Below, piece after piece: positions 1 to 7,189 of a DNA stretch of 16,978 nucleotides; position 1 is the stretch's first letter; each line of letters starts with the position of its first letter. Source of the stretch: Defluviitaleaceae bacterium (GTDB lineage: Bacteria; Bacillota; Clostridia; Lachnospirales; WRAX01); the NCBI GenBank assembly GCA_009787945.1, contig WQSI01000024.1, positions 1 to 16,978 on the forward strand, written 5' to 3'. Position numbers and translations under genes: made by a program. A model generated the notes under the pieces. It was given only the letters and a program-made list of their open reading frames with translations. It was not told the DNA's origin and did no database searches.

Positions 1-432
1 TGCCGTTACCGCATTTAGCGGACTGGGGCAGTCAATATCAGCCCCTACCACATCTATCACCTCTGCTTGGATTAGTTGCAGGTTTGGGGTGTTTTCTAAA
101 GTAGACTTCATTTCTGCGGAATATCGGTGCTTGTCTGCCTGGGCGCGAAGAGAATGGACGGCAGGGCCTTTCCCTAAATTTAACATGCGGGATTGAATGT
201 AAGTTTTATCAATATTTTTGCCCATCTCCCCTCCAAGGGCATCAATTTCCCGCACCAAATGCCCCTTGCTAGTGCCGCCAATGTTGGGGTTGCAGGGCAT
301 CATGGCAACAGAATCCAAATTTATAGCAAAAACCTTAACAGAGCAACCCATACGAGCCGCCGCAAGCCCCGCCTCACAACCAGCATGACCTGCCCCAATA
401 ACGATTATATCAACCTCGTCAGCTTTGTACAA
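1..432 (-). CDS. mnmG: MnmG (GidA), tRNA U34 carboxymethylaminomethyl-modifying FAD protein, N-terminal part
   Basis: This is the first 144 codons of MnmG; the rest lies beyond the left edge. With MnmE it installs the aminomethyl-type modification on wobble uridine 34 of certain tRNAs in the cytoplasm, using FAD. Seen directly: an N-terminal Rossmann dinucleotide-binding motif VIGAGHAGCEA (about residues 11-21), then MMPCNPNIGG and SKGHLVREIDALGGEMGKN, and GKGPAVHSLRAQADK, all in MnmG order. I chose the TTG at 430-432 because the well-formed GGAGG (440-444) lies 7 bases upstream and the protein then begins MYKADEVDIIVIG, as expected for the family. It is the last gene of the leftward group, but a terminator-like hairpin lies directly upstream of its ribosome binding site. 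Family call is secure; the start is likely. Confidence 0.95.
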   Translation of the reverse strand, partial: MYKADEVDIIVIGAGHAGCEAGLAAARMGCSVKVFAINLDSVAMMPCNPNIGGTSKGHLVREIDALGGEMGKNIDKTYIQSRMLNLGKGPAVHSLRAQADKHRYSAEMKSTLENTPNLQLIQAEVIDVVGADIDCPSPLNAVTA

Positions 433-448
433 AAAAACACCTCCACAC

Positions 449-480
449 AAAAAACCCGCAAACCAAAGCAGTCTGCGGGG
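449..480 (-). terminator. Intrinsic terminator-like hairpin just before mnmG
   Basis: On the minus strand, CCCGCA (474-479) pairs with TGCGGG (455-460) across a 13-base loop and is followed by six Ts (449-454). It sits after the stop of the small membrane-protein gene. The T-run ends only about 5 bases before the mnmG ribosome binding site (440-444), so there is no room for a promoter between them. It may be a leaky terminator or an attenuator for mnmG. Confidence 0.65.
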
Positions 481-488
481 GATTAATA

Positions 489-761
489 TTACTGCTCTTC
501 GTCAGCAAATTCGCTGTCAGTTGGATACATGAAAACATCATCATCATCTTCCAATAACCAATCGTCATCCAAAATATCGTCATCTCTTTTCAGCCATTTT
601 ACAAGACCAACCACAAGACTAGCAAGCAACGCCGCCCCCAAAACAATGGCTATGGTCATAACAACTGGGTTTTTGTACCAACTTTTTTTGTTTTTAACAA
701 AACCCCTGCCGCTTTTGTAATAATAGGGCATGTGGTCGTGAATGTACTTTTTGATTTGCAT
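489..761 (-). CDS. Small single-pass membrane protein with acidic C-terminal tail, unknown function
   Basis: I do not recognise this 90-residue protein. It has a basic, Tyr/Lys-rich N-terminus (residues 1-31), one clear membrane segment (about 32-57, VVMTIAIVLGAALLASLVVG), then WLKRDDD and a strongly acidic tail (60-90) with runs such as DDDWLLEDDDD. By the positive-inside rule the N-terminus should be cytoplasmic and the acidic tail outside. An upstream GTG at 770 is also in frame, but AGAGG lies 8 bases before the ATG at 761 and nearly touches the GTG, so I chose the ATG. The gene follows the Nudix gene by about 30 bases and shares its strand with prsW. A single-pass protein beside an intramembrane protease could be its substrate; that is inference only. 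Confidence 0.7.
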   Translation of the reverse strand: MQIKKYIHDHMPYYYKSGRGFVKNKKSWYKNPVVMTIAIVLGAALLASLVVGLVKWLKRDDDILDDDWLLEDDDDVFMYPTDSEFADEEQ

Positions 762-790
762 AATATGCACCTCTCCCTTGAAAATTTTAT

Positions 791-1252
791 TTAATTATTG
801 TTTCTGCGAATTGCCTTGTTAGATTCGGCTTTCCTTCGCAAAATTTCATACTCATCATAAGCCCGCAGGATAATTTGCTTTTCATCTTGAAATTTAAGCA
901 AATGGTAGGCTTCGTGCTTTTTATAAAAGCCAGCATCAGAAAAATACTCTTCGTGTTGAGGGCTGCAATAATGAGAACCAGCAGACATTAAGTACCAATG
1001 GACGGTTTTATCCACTGTTTCGGCAGCTCCGCGGAAGGTATATTGGGTGTTTCCCAAATATTTTAAAATTTTGGCAAAAACCTTGGCTTCTTCCCGCACC
1101 TCCCGCACAGCGGTTTGGCGCAAATTTTCCTTGCCCTCCACCGTGCCTTTGGGCAAAACCCAGCCAGTATATTTCCGACTTTGATTTTTATACAACACAA
1201 GCACACGCCCCTTGTGTATCACAACACCCCCGCAACTAACAGTTTCTGCCAT
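791..1252 (-). CDS. Nudix hydrolase
   Basis: A 153-residue protein of normal length for a single Nudix domain, which hydrolyses nucleoside diphosphates linked to another group. The Nudix box spans residues 36-58: G36, E42, R50-E51, E54-E55, matching GX5EX7REUXEEXGU. The usual Gly near the end of the box is Lys (EEAKV rather than EExGv); the metal-binding glutamates are intact. The context VLPKGTVEGKE before the box is typical of the diadenosine-polyphosphate / MutT-like group, but the substrate cannot be read from sequence. A GAGGTAGAG ribosome binding site precedes the ATG. The gene lies 81 bases after prsW and just before the small membrane-protein gene, so the three are probably co-transcribed. 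Confidence 0.88.
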   Translation of the reverse strand: MAETVSCGGVVIHKGRVLVLYKNQSRKYTGWVLPKGTVEGKENLRQTAVREVREEAKVFAKILKYLGNTQYTFRGAAETVDKTVHWYLMSAGSHYCSPQHEEYFSDAGFYKKHEAYHLLKFQDEKQIILRAYDEYEILRRKAESNKAIRRNNN

Positions 1253-1333
1253 AATGCTCTACCTCATAAAAAGTCATTGGCAAGTCCAATCAATCCATTA
1301 TACACCAACTTAGAAATTTTTTCAAGCACTTTT

Positions 1334-2008
1334 TTAAAAACCTTTTTTAAAAGGCGAAATTGCAAGGTGGCTTTTTATTTTCTTGAAGCCATCCAACCAG
1401 AAAACGGCTAGGAAAGGCACAAAAGCAATCAACAGCCAACCCTGCCCCGACAGCAGCATTGTGTTGTAAATCCCATGGACAATCCAAGGCACTAAAAAAG
1501 CCATCGCCATATACCGCCCGCGCTTCTCCCCCTCAAATTTAGCCAACGCAAAATAATACCCCATAATCACCCCAAAAAACCCATGGGAAGGCACAGACAC
1601 CAAAGCCCGCATAAACGCCGTTTGCAACCCGCCCATCTGAGGATGAAAAACATACAGCACATTTTCCACCATAGCAAACCCAAGTGATACAAAAACCGCG
1701 TAAACAATCCCATCCACAGGCTCGTTAAGGTTGCGGTTGCGCCAAACCAAAAAATACAAAGCGGCAAACTTAAAAGCCTCTTCCACAAGCCCCGCCACAA
1801 AAAACGAGGTAAAAGCCGCCTCCCCCACCTGCCCAAGCACAGGGGTAAAACCCGCCACAAATCCCGAAGTGCGCATAATAGGAAATGTGATAACAGCCCC
1901 CGCCAAAAGCCCAAGAAAAAGCAATCTAAAAGGCTCATGCTCATATTTATCGCGAATGTACATATAAACCGCGCAAATCAACACAGGTGCAATTGCAAGC
2001 CCAAACAT
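1334..2008 (-). CDS. prsW: PrsW-family intramembrane protease
   Basis: A 224-residue polytopic membrane protein. The PrsW signature motifs are visible: VEEAFK (E76, E77, K80), GFAMVEN (E115, N116), a His in VPSHGFFG (H142) and another in WIVHGIYN (H178). In Bacillus subtilis PrsW performs the first cut of the anti-sigma factor RsiW. The family is related to the CPBP/Abi putative proteases, and the local substrate is unknown. Hydrophobic segments fill most of the chain, with DKYEHEP (20-26) near the start as in other PrsW proteins. GGAGG lies 5 bases before the ATG, and a sigma-A-like promoter lies 42 bases upstream. No sigma/anti-sigma pair is nearby; the only obvious single-pass candidate substrate is the acidic-tailed protein two genes downstream. 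Confidence 0.88.
   Translation of the reverse strand: MFGLAIAPVLICAVYMYIRDKYEHEPFRLLFLGLLAGAVITFPIMRTSGFVAGFTPVLGQVGEAAFTSFFVAGLVEEAFKFAALYFLVWRNRNLNEPVDGIVYAVFVSLGFAMVENVLYVFHPQMGGLQTAFMRALVSVPSHGFFGVIMGYYFALAKFEGEKRGRYMAMAFLVPWIVHGIYNTMLLSGQGWLLIAFVPFLAVFWLDGFKKIKSHLAISPFKKGF
1336..1354 (-). terminator. Weak terminator-like hairpin overlapping the prsW stop
   Basis: On the minus strand CCTTTT (1349-1354) can pair with AAAAGG (1341-1346), followed by five Ts (1336-1340). The loop is only two bases and the stem AT-rich, so it is weak. It overlaps the last prsW codons. If active, it would limit transcription into the Nudix gene. Confidence 0.25.
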
Positions 2009-2049
2009 ATCACCGCCTCCAGAGATTTATTTTGAGTTAATAACAGAAA

Positions 2050-2078
2050 ATTATACAAAAGCGAGTTTTTGCGGTTAA
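2050..2078 (-). promoter_or_regulatory. Sigma-A-like promoter for prsW and downstream genes
   Basis: On the minus strand a perfect -10 TATAAT (2050-2055) lies 17 bases from TTAACC (2073-2078), a 4/6 match to TTGACA. It points toward the prsW start at 2008. Confidence 0.7.
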
Positions 2079-2081
2079 GGC

Positions 2082-2110
2082 TTGTTTTTTGGGTGGTGAC
2101 GTGGTAGAAT
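2082..2110 (+). promoter_or_regulatory. Possible weak promoter for hsdS in a C-poor spacer
   Basis: TTGTTT (2082-2087) and TAGAAT (2105-2110) are 17 bases apart on the plus strand, with 3/6 and 5/6 matches. The spacer to hsdS (about 2091-2172) is G/T-rich with only three C residues. It holds a 23-codon ORF (2109-2180) overlapping the hsdS start, which I do not recognise and do not call as a gene. Confidence 0.35.
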
Positions 2111-2172
2111 GGTGTCATGGGGTATTATGGAGATTTTGCTGATGGGTTGTGGTGTTGAGGGGTGTGGAGTGA

Positions 2173-3276
2173 GTGAGTAAATGGGATATGGTGCGGCTGG
2201 GGGATGTAATAACAGTTACATCAGGCGGAACGCCCTCAAGAGGTGTGCGTGAAAACTGGTTAGGAAACACTCTGCACCCTTGGATAAAAACTGGGGACTT
2301 AAAATCCATGTATTTGTCTGAAGCTGAAGAATATATAACAGATTATGGCTTAGAAAATAGTAGTGCCAAGTTATTTCCGCAGAATACTGTTTTGCTGGCA
2401 ATGTATGGGGCTACGATTGGAGCTTGCTCTATACTGAAAATAGATGCAACAACGAACCAAGCCTGTGCCGCTTTGTTGCCAACAGATAAATATTCTCCAC
2501 AATTTCTATATTACTACTTTGCAAGCATTAAACCAAAGCTCATTGGTTTAGGTGTTGGCGGAGCGCAGCCTAATATATCTGGAACAATAATCAAGTCACT
2601 CCAGATACCTCTACCGCCTGTGGATGTGCAGAAGAAAATCGCAGATGCGCTAGACCGAGCCTCCGCTCTTATCGAAAAACGCAAAGCGCAGATTGCAAAG
2701 ATGGATTTACTCGTTAAGGTGAAGTTTTTGGATATGTTTGGCGACCCAATTACAAATCCCAAAAAGTTGCCCGCCAAAAACTTTGTAGATATAGTTAAAT
2801 TACAAAGGGGATTTGATTTACCCAATGGAGCTAGGGATAAAAATGGTAAAATTCCTGTATATGGTTCAAATGGTATTTTGGGATACCATGGTGAACCAAA
2901 AATAACAGCCAAAGGAATAGTCACAGGAAGGTCGGGTACAATTGGTAAGGTTTATTGCGTTGAAGAACCTTATTGGCCATTAAACACCACGCTGTTTTCG
3001 ATTGAAACTTACGATAACAACATTGCCTATTTAGCTTACCTTGTGCTGTTCTTTCGTCTGGAGAGATTTGTGGAGGGGTCGGGCGTACCAACACTAAATA
3101 GAAATATCGTGCATAAGGAAAAAATATTCGATGCGCCTTTAGAACTCCAACACCGATTCGCGGACTTCGTACGGCAGGTCGAAAAATCCAAAGCCCAAAT
3201 GCAACATGGGCTTGGTAAGCTGGAATTATTATACAAATCCCTAATGCAAAAATGTTTTGCGGGGGAGATATTTTGA
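2173..3276 (+). CDS. hsdS: Type I restriction-modification specificity subunit (HsdS), orphan
   Basis: A 367-residue HsdS. These proteins direct the HsdM methylase and HsdR nuclease to a bipartite DNA target through two target-recognition domains. Visible order: TRD1 (about 1-150, opening WDMVRLGDVITVTSGGTP), a central conserved spacer (about 150-200: IPLPPVDVQKKIADALDRAS, then LIEKRKAQIAKMD and the typical FLDMFGDP), TRD2 (about 205-330), and the distal spacer with LELQHRFADFVRQVEKSK and LLYKSLMQKCFAGEIF. Both halves look complete. GTG at 2173 is the only usable upstream start because TGA precedes it directly; GGAG (2166-2169) is rather close, and ATG at 2188 is an alternative. No hsdM or hsdR lies within the window on either side: upstream is divergent prsW, downstream a convergent kinase. 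Its codons are more A/T-rich than those of neighbours, consistent with transfer. Confidence 0.93.
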   Translation: MSKWDMVRLGDVITVTSGGTPSRGVRENWLGNTLHPWIKTGDLKSMYLSEAEEYITDYGLENSSAKLFPQNTVLLAMYGATIGACSILKIDATTNQACAALLPTDKYSPQFLYYYFASIKPKLIGLGVGGAQPNISGTIIKSLQIPLPPVDVQKKIADALDRASALIEKRKAQIAKMDLLVKVKFLDMFGDPITNPKKLPAKNFVDIVKLQRGFDLPNGARDKNGKIPVYGSNGILGYHGEPKITAKGIVTGRSGTIGKVYCVEEPYWPLNTTLFSIETYDNNIAYLAYLVLFFRLERFVEGSGVPTLNRNIVHKEKIFDAPLELQHRFADFVRQVEKSKAQMQHGLGKLELLYKSLMQKCFAGEIF

Positions 3277-3285
3277 TAAATGGTG

Positions 3286-3379
3286 GTAGGGGCGCGCATT
3301 GCGCGCCCGTTATCCGACAAAGGTAATGTTGATGAAGGGTACGTTTGCCCGACAGAGGGCGCGCAATGCGCGCCCCTAC
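3286..3379. repeat. REP-like palindrome doublet (REPIN-like) between hsdS and the kinase gene
   Basis: Two 23-bp arms (3286-3308 and 3357-3379) are perfect inverted copies of each other, separated by 48 bases. Each arm contains its own short palindrome: GGGCGCGCATTGCGCGCCC at 3290-3308 and GGGCGCGCAATGCGCGCCC at 3357-3375, both with 9-bp stems around one base. The whole can fold as two hairpins or one long one. It starts 9 bases after the hsdS stop and ends 9 bases before the stop of the convergent kinase gene. No T-run follows, so an intrinsic-terminator role is not shown, though it could act as a transcription barrier. A related palindrome lies at 14457-14493. Confidence 0.85.
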
Positions 3380-3388
3380 AGCCAATAT

Positions 3389-6300
3389 TTACAAAATATC
3401 TTGAAGAGCGGCGACGCTTGCTAATGCCGCCTTAAAATCAAACTTCTCCACCTGATGAACAAGGATTGCGGCTTCTGGTATCTGCCGCAAAGGCTCTAAC
3501 ATGTCCGCGGCACTGGATTTGCGCTGTTGCAGCAACCCTTGCAACTCACTTAACACCGTAGACACGTCTTTTTCTGTCTGGCTTTTAACATCACCGATGT
3601 CTTTCAGCACCAAAGCAAGTTCATCTTCAAACTTGGTAATATCATGGGCATCGGGGGCTGTCCCTTTACTTAAACTTTGCTCCAATTTGGCGGCGGCTTG
3701 CGCCAAATCGCTTTCATACATAAGCCCCGCCAACCCCTTTAGGCTGTGAGCCAACAAATGGGCACTCTTAAAATCCCCCGTTTCAATGAAATTTGTTAAT
3801 TCGGCAAAGGCGTTGCCTTGCTTCTTTGCAAAATCTGACCGCAGTTTGTTTTGCAGACCACTGCCGTTTTGCGGGTCAAATTCATTGCGGTTTTTTCCAT
3901 TAATTTCGGCTCTGGCGGCTTCGATAACGTGGGCGGGCTGTTTATCCCGCACAAATTTAAGAAGCACCGAATGTAAATTTTTCCTTGAAATAGGCTTTGA
4001 TAAAAACTCGTCAAATCCTTCCCTTATAAACTCTTCAGACTGCCCAATTAGGGCGTTGGCGGTTAAAGCCACAATTGGGGCGGTGTAACCCATTTCGTGT
4101 AGCACCCCCAGGGTTTGGATGCCGTCCATGCCAGGCATCATATGGTCCATAAAAATTATATCGTAAACATTGCCGTCTCTAACCTTCTCAACAGCGGCAT
4201 AACCGCTTTCGCAGGTTTCGATTTGCAGGTCATAAAAAGCTAAAAGCCCCCGCGCCACGTACAAATTAGCATCTACATCATCAACAACCAGCACCCTGCC
4301 ATAAGGCATTGGCTCTCGGGGCAGCTTAAACTGCTCCACATTGCTAACGCTTGTGGTTTCAAATCGCTGTAAGCGTTTTACCGCTTTTTCGCCCAAAACA
4401 CCTGTGCCATACACCTTTTGAGGTATGCGGACAGAAGCCTGAGTGCCAACCCTGTACTGGCTTTCCACCCCTACATGGGCGTTCATCAGCTGGGCAAGGG
4501 TGGCAACAATGGGCATACCAAGCCCAGTTCCGCTGACGATATGCGTATCATGTTTATAAAACCTGGCATATTCTTCATAAATATCATTAAGCTGTTCTTC
4601 TGTCATTCCAACGCCTGTATCTTTTACGGTGATAATCAAAATAATGCAGTCGTCGCAGTCATCAGGTTCAAAATCAACCTGAAGCTCCACCGTGCCTTCC
4701 TCGGTGTATTTAAAGGCGTTAGAAAGCAAATTAATTGCAATTTGCTCAACCCTCAAAGAATCTCCAATTAAGTTTGTAGGCAAGTTTTCATCTACATTAA
4801 TGATGAATTTAATGCCTTTGCTGCCAATGTAAACTGTGTGCATATGCGCCACACTGGCAATTAAAGTTTCTACACAATATTCGTGGTTACTAAGCTCCAT
4901 TTTACCAGATTCGATTTTTGAAAAGTCTAAAAGGTCGTTTATAATTCCCAAAAGCAGGTTAGAGGAATTGTGAATTTTAATAAAAGATTTCTCTAGCTGA
5001 GGTGGAAGATTTTGACCCTGTAAATGCATTTCAGAAATCCCTAAAATTGCTGTCAAAGGTGTGCGAATTTCGTGGCTCATCCTGGCTAAAAATCGGCTTT
5101 TTGCTTTGTTGCTTCTCTCAGCCGCTTCTGCTACAAGGGTTTTTTCAAAAGCATTTTGCAATGCATTTAGCATGGCTTTTTGCTCTCGCATATCGTTGGT
5201 ATATTCGATAACAAAGGTTCTGTCGTGGATTGTAACTGGGGTCAGGTACACCTCGCAGGGGATTGGGCTTCCATCCAGGTTTTGGTACATCCATTCAAGA
5301 GAATGGCTGCCGTGGTCAATGGCAAGCTTCAGCACCTCTATCATCTTTTCATGGGAATTTGTTCCGCAGGGCTGAAACTCTGGCATCAACAGGTCTAGGC
5401 GTTCGCAAAACATGCGGGGATATGGCAAACCAAATAAGTTTGCCGCCGCCTGGTTAACTTCAACACATTCATAATCTTCGTTGTAAACGGCACACATAAA
5501 AGGGGACGAATCTAATATGGCCATCATCCACTCGTGGTTCTTTGCGTGCATTTCTTTAAGTTTGTGCTGTTCCCGCAAATCTCTGGTGCAGGCAAGAACA
5601 TGTAGCTCCCCGTTAAAGTCAATTGGCGAAAGGGTTATCTCGCAAGGGATTGGCTCTCCCAAAACAGTTTGCAGGGTTATAAATTCCACCGACTTTTCTT
5701 TGGTGTTGGCAACTTCTATAATTTTTTTGGTGGCAAATTCCGATGTGTTTGTACCGTCTGGTTGAAATTCAGGAAAAATTTTATTATAATTTTCTGCTAA
5801 ATCGGCTTCGTCTTTAAAGCCGTAAAACTCAAGACCAGATTTGCTGTTGTAAATAGGCACTGCCTGCTGGTTGTAAACACTGCACAAAAGGGGAGATGTG
5901 TCCAAGATGGCTTCTAGCCTCATACGGGCTTGTTCGTGAACCTCTCTCAGTTTATACTCATCTCTTAGGTCTTTGGTAAAGGTTATAACATGGTCTTTGC
6001 CATCTAAAACAACAGGTATAGCGGTTATTTCGCAGGGTATAAGTGTTCCGTCTTTATGTCTTAAAATCCGCTCTGGCACAACAACTTTCTGGTTTGCCGC
6101 AATTATGCCCTCCACAATCTCCTTTGATGCTGCCCGCCTTTCTTCTTTTCCATCTAGGAAAACACCATAAAAATCATCAAAGGTAGAATCGCTGAAATCA
6201 TACCCGAAAAGCTCTGTTCCTGTTCTGCTAACCTCTAAAATATTGCCTTCGCTGTCGTAAACACAGCAAACGAGAGGGGAGGCATCCATAATGGTTTTAA

Positions 6301-7069
6301 GTCTATTGCGCACCCGCTCTTCCGATTCCTTTAGCTTATAAAAATCCCGCAAATCCCTGTCATAAATCAAAGCCCTGGGCTTGTCACCTATTTGAACAAC
6401 CTCTGCTGTAACCTCTACAGGTATAGGCTCCCCTGTGTGTCGGTTTCTGTGCATCCATTCCAGCTTACCTTTGCCATTTGCAAAAATATCCGCGAATGAT
6501 TCTGCCAGTTTAACATCTGCTGGCGTGCCGCAAGGCTGTATAGGCTCAGAAAACTCAAAAAACAGCTCTTGATACGCTTTTTCATTAGGTAAATCGTGCA
6601 TTTGCAGGGCAGCGCGGTTAACTTTCAAAACCTGGAGATTATCGTCAAAAACAACACAGGGCAAAGGTGAAGTTTCCACAATATGTTGCATCAGCTGGTT
6701 AGTTTCTGTGTTTAAAATATCTTCTGGCGTTTTTTGGTCTTGGGCTTGGTTGTGAGCAATTACAAAGGGTTTATCCCCTAAAACAACAGGTGTAAGGGTC
6801 ATTTTGCCAGCAACCTCTCCACCTTCATCATCGGACAAAAAGACCCACTCCAAACTGCGGCTACCTTCCGAAAATGTGTCTGCCAAAGACCGCTCCAGCT
6901 TCTCCCTGGAAGATGTTCCGCAAGGTTGAAATGGCGGGCAGGTGCTTAAAAATGCCTCAAAATGCCCACCTTTATCGCCCAGGTCGCCAAAAACAGCCGC
7001 AGAAGGCGGGCTACTTTCTACTATATTAAGTTGTTCGTCAAAAATCATGTATTGTATTGGATGCTTCAT
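3389..7069 (-). CDS. Soluble multi-PAS hybrid sensor histidine kinase with receiver and HPt domains
   Basis: A 1226-residue phosphorelay protein with no signal peptide or membrane segment, so probably cytoplasmic. Domain order: five PAS units (about 1-110, 130-250, 258-380, 386-505, 515-640), HisKA with the phospho-accepting His in MSHEIRTPLTAILG (H666), an HATPase domain (N-box N784 in LLSNAFKYT, G1 box DTGVGM from D817, then GTGLGM), a receiver (VLVVDDVDAN; phospho-acceptor D975 in FMDHMMPG) and an HPt domain (H1108 in AHSLKGLAG). The PAS units repeat at about 128-130 residues. Four carry QPCGT or QPDGT (C50, C180, D438, C568), and four open with SPxxCxV. All catalytic residues look intact. 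AAGGAGGG precedes the ATG. A separate output regulator is absent from the window; the ligand is unknown. Confidence 0.95.
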   Translation of the reverse strand: MKHPIQYMIFDEQLNIVESSPPSAAVFGDLGDKGGHFEAFLSTCPPFQPCGTSSREKLERSLADTFSEGSRSLEWVFLSDDEGGEVAGKMTLTPVVLGDKPFVIAHNQAQDQKTPEDILNTETNQLMQHIVETSPLPCVVFDDNLQVLKVNRAALQMHDLPNEKAYQELFFEFSEPIQPCGTPADVKLAESFADIFANGKGKLEWMHRNRHTGEPIPVEVTAEVVQIGDKPRALIYDRDLRDFYKLKESEERVRNRLKTIMDASPLVCCVYDSEGNILEVSRTGTELFGYDFSDSTFDDFYGVFLDGKEERRAASKEIVEGIIAANQKVVVPERILRHKDGTLIPCEITAIPVVLDGKDHVITFTKDLRDEYKLREVHEQARMRLEAILDTSPLLCSVYNQQAVPIYNSKSGLEFYGFKDEADLAENYNKIFPEFQPDGTNTSEFATKKIIEVANTKEKSVEFITLQTVLGEPIPCEITLSPIDFNGELHVLACTRDLREQHKLKEMHAKNHEWMMAILDSSPFMCAVYNEDYECVEVNQAAANLFGLPYPRMFCERLDLLMPEFQPCGTNSHEKMIEVLKLAIDHGSHSLEWMYQNLDGSPIPCEVYLTPVTIHDRTFVIEYTNDMREQKAMLNALQNAFEKTLVAEAAERSNKAKSRFLARMSHEIRTPLTAILGISEMHLQGQNLPPQLEKSFIKIHNSSNLLLGIINDLLDFSKIESGKMELSNHEYCVETLIASVAHMHTVYIGSKGIKFIINVDENLPTNLIGDSLRVEQIAINLLSNAFKYTEEGTVELQVDFEPDDCDDCIILIITVKDTGVGMTEEQLNDIYEEYARFYKHDTHIVSGTGLGMPIVATLAQLMNAHVGVESQYRVGTQASVRIPQKVYGTGVLGEKAVKRLQRFETTSVSNVEQFKLPREPMPYGRVLVVDDVDANLYVARGLLAFYDLQIETCESGYAAVEKVRDGNVYDIIFMDHMMPGMDGIQTLGVLHEMGYTAPIVALTANALIGQSEEFIREGFDEFLSKPISRKNLHSVLLKFVRDKQPAHVIEAARAEINGKNRNEFDPQNGSGLQNKLRSDFAKKQGNAFAELTNFIETGDFKSAHLLAHSLKGLAGLMYESDLAQAAAKLEQSLSKGTAPDAHDITKFEDELALVLKDIGDVKSQTEKDVSTVLSELQGLLQQRKSSAADMLEPLRQIPEAAILVHQVEKFDFKAALASVAALQDIL

Positions 7070-7098
7070 GCCTTCCCTCCTTCTTGATTACGCTTAAC

Positions 7099-7127
7099 AT
7101 TATATATCAACGGAACATAAAAGGCAA
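7099..7127 (-). promoter_or_regulatory. Sigma-A-like promoter for the sensor kinase gene
   Basis: Minus-strand TATAAT (7099-7104) lies 17 bases from TTGCCT (7122-7127), a 4/6 match to the -35 consensus. It is 30 bases upstream of the kinase ATG, and its -35 box lies back to back with the abgA promoter. Confidence 0.65.
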
Positions 7128-7134
7128 GTGCATA

Positions 7135-7163
7135 TTGACGAGAATAGCTAAAAATGTTATAAT
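7135..7163 (+). promoter_or_regulatory. Strong sigma-A-like promoter for abgA-pheS-uma2-pheT
   Basis: TTGACG (7135-7140), 17 bases, then TATAAT (7158-7163): 11 of 12 consensus bases. It lies 26 bases before the abgA ATG. It is only 7 bases from the -35 of the divergent kinase promoter, so the two promoters may compete or share a regulator. Confidence 0.85.
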
Positions 7164-7189
7164 TGCAGAAAAAATAGGAGTTGGTGCGT

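Noticed and set aside
193..486. 97-codon plus-strand ORF
   Set aside because: It runs antisense to the clear MnmG coding sequence and the terminator hairpin; no ribosome binding site or family trait.
2921..3385. Minus-strand 154-codon ORF spanning the palindrome doublet
   Set aside because: It is antisense to hsdS and its start is encoded by the repeat itself; such repeat-derived frames are common false genes.
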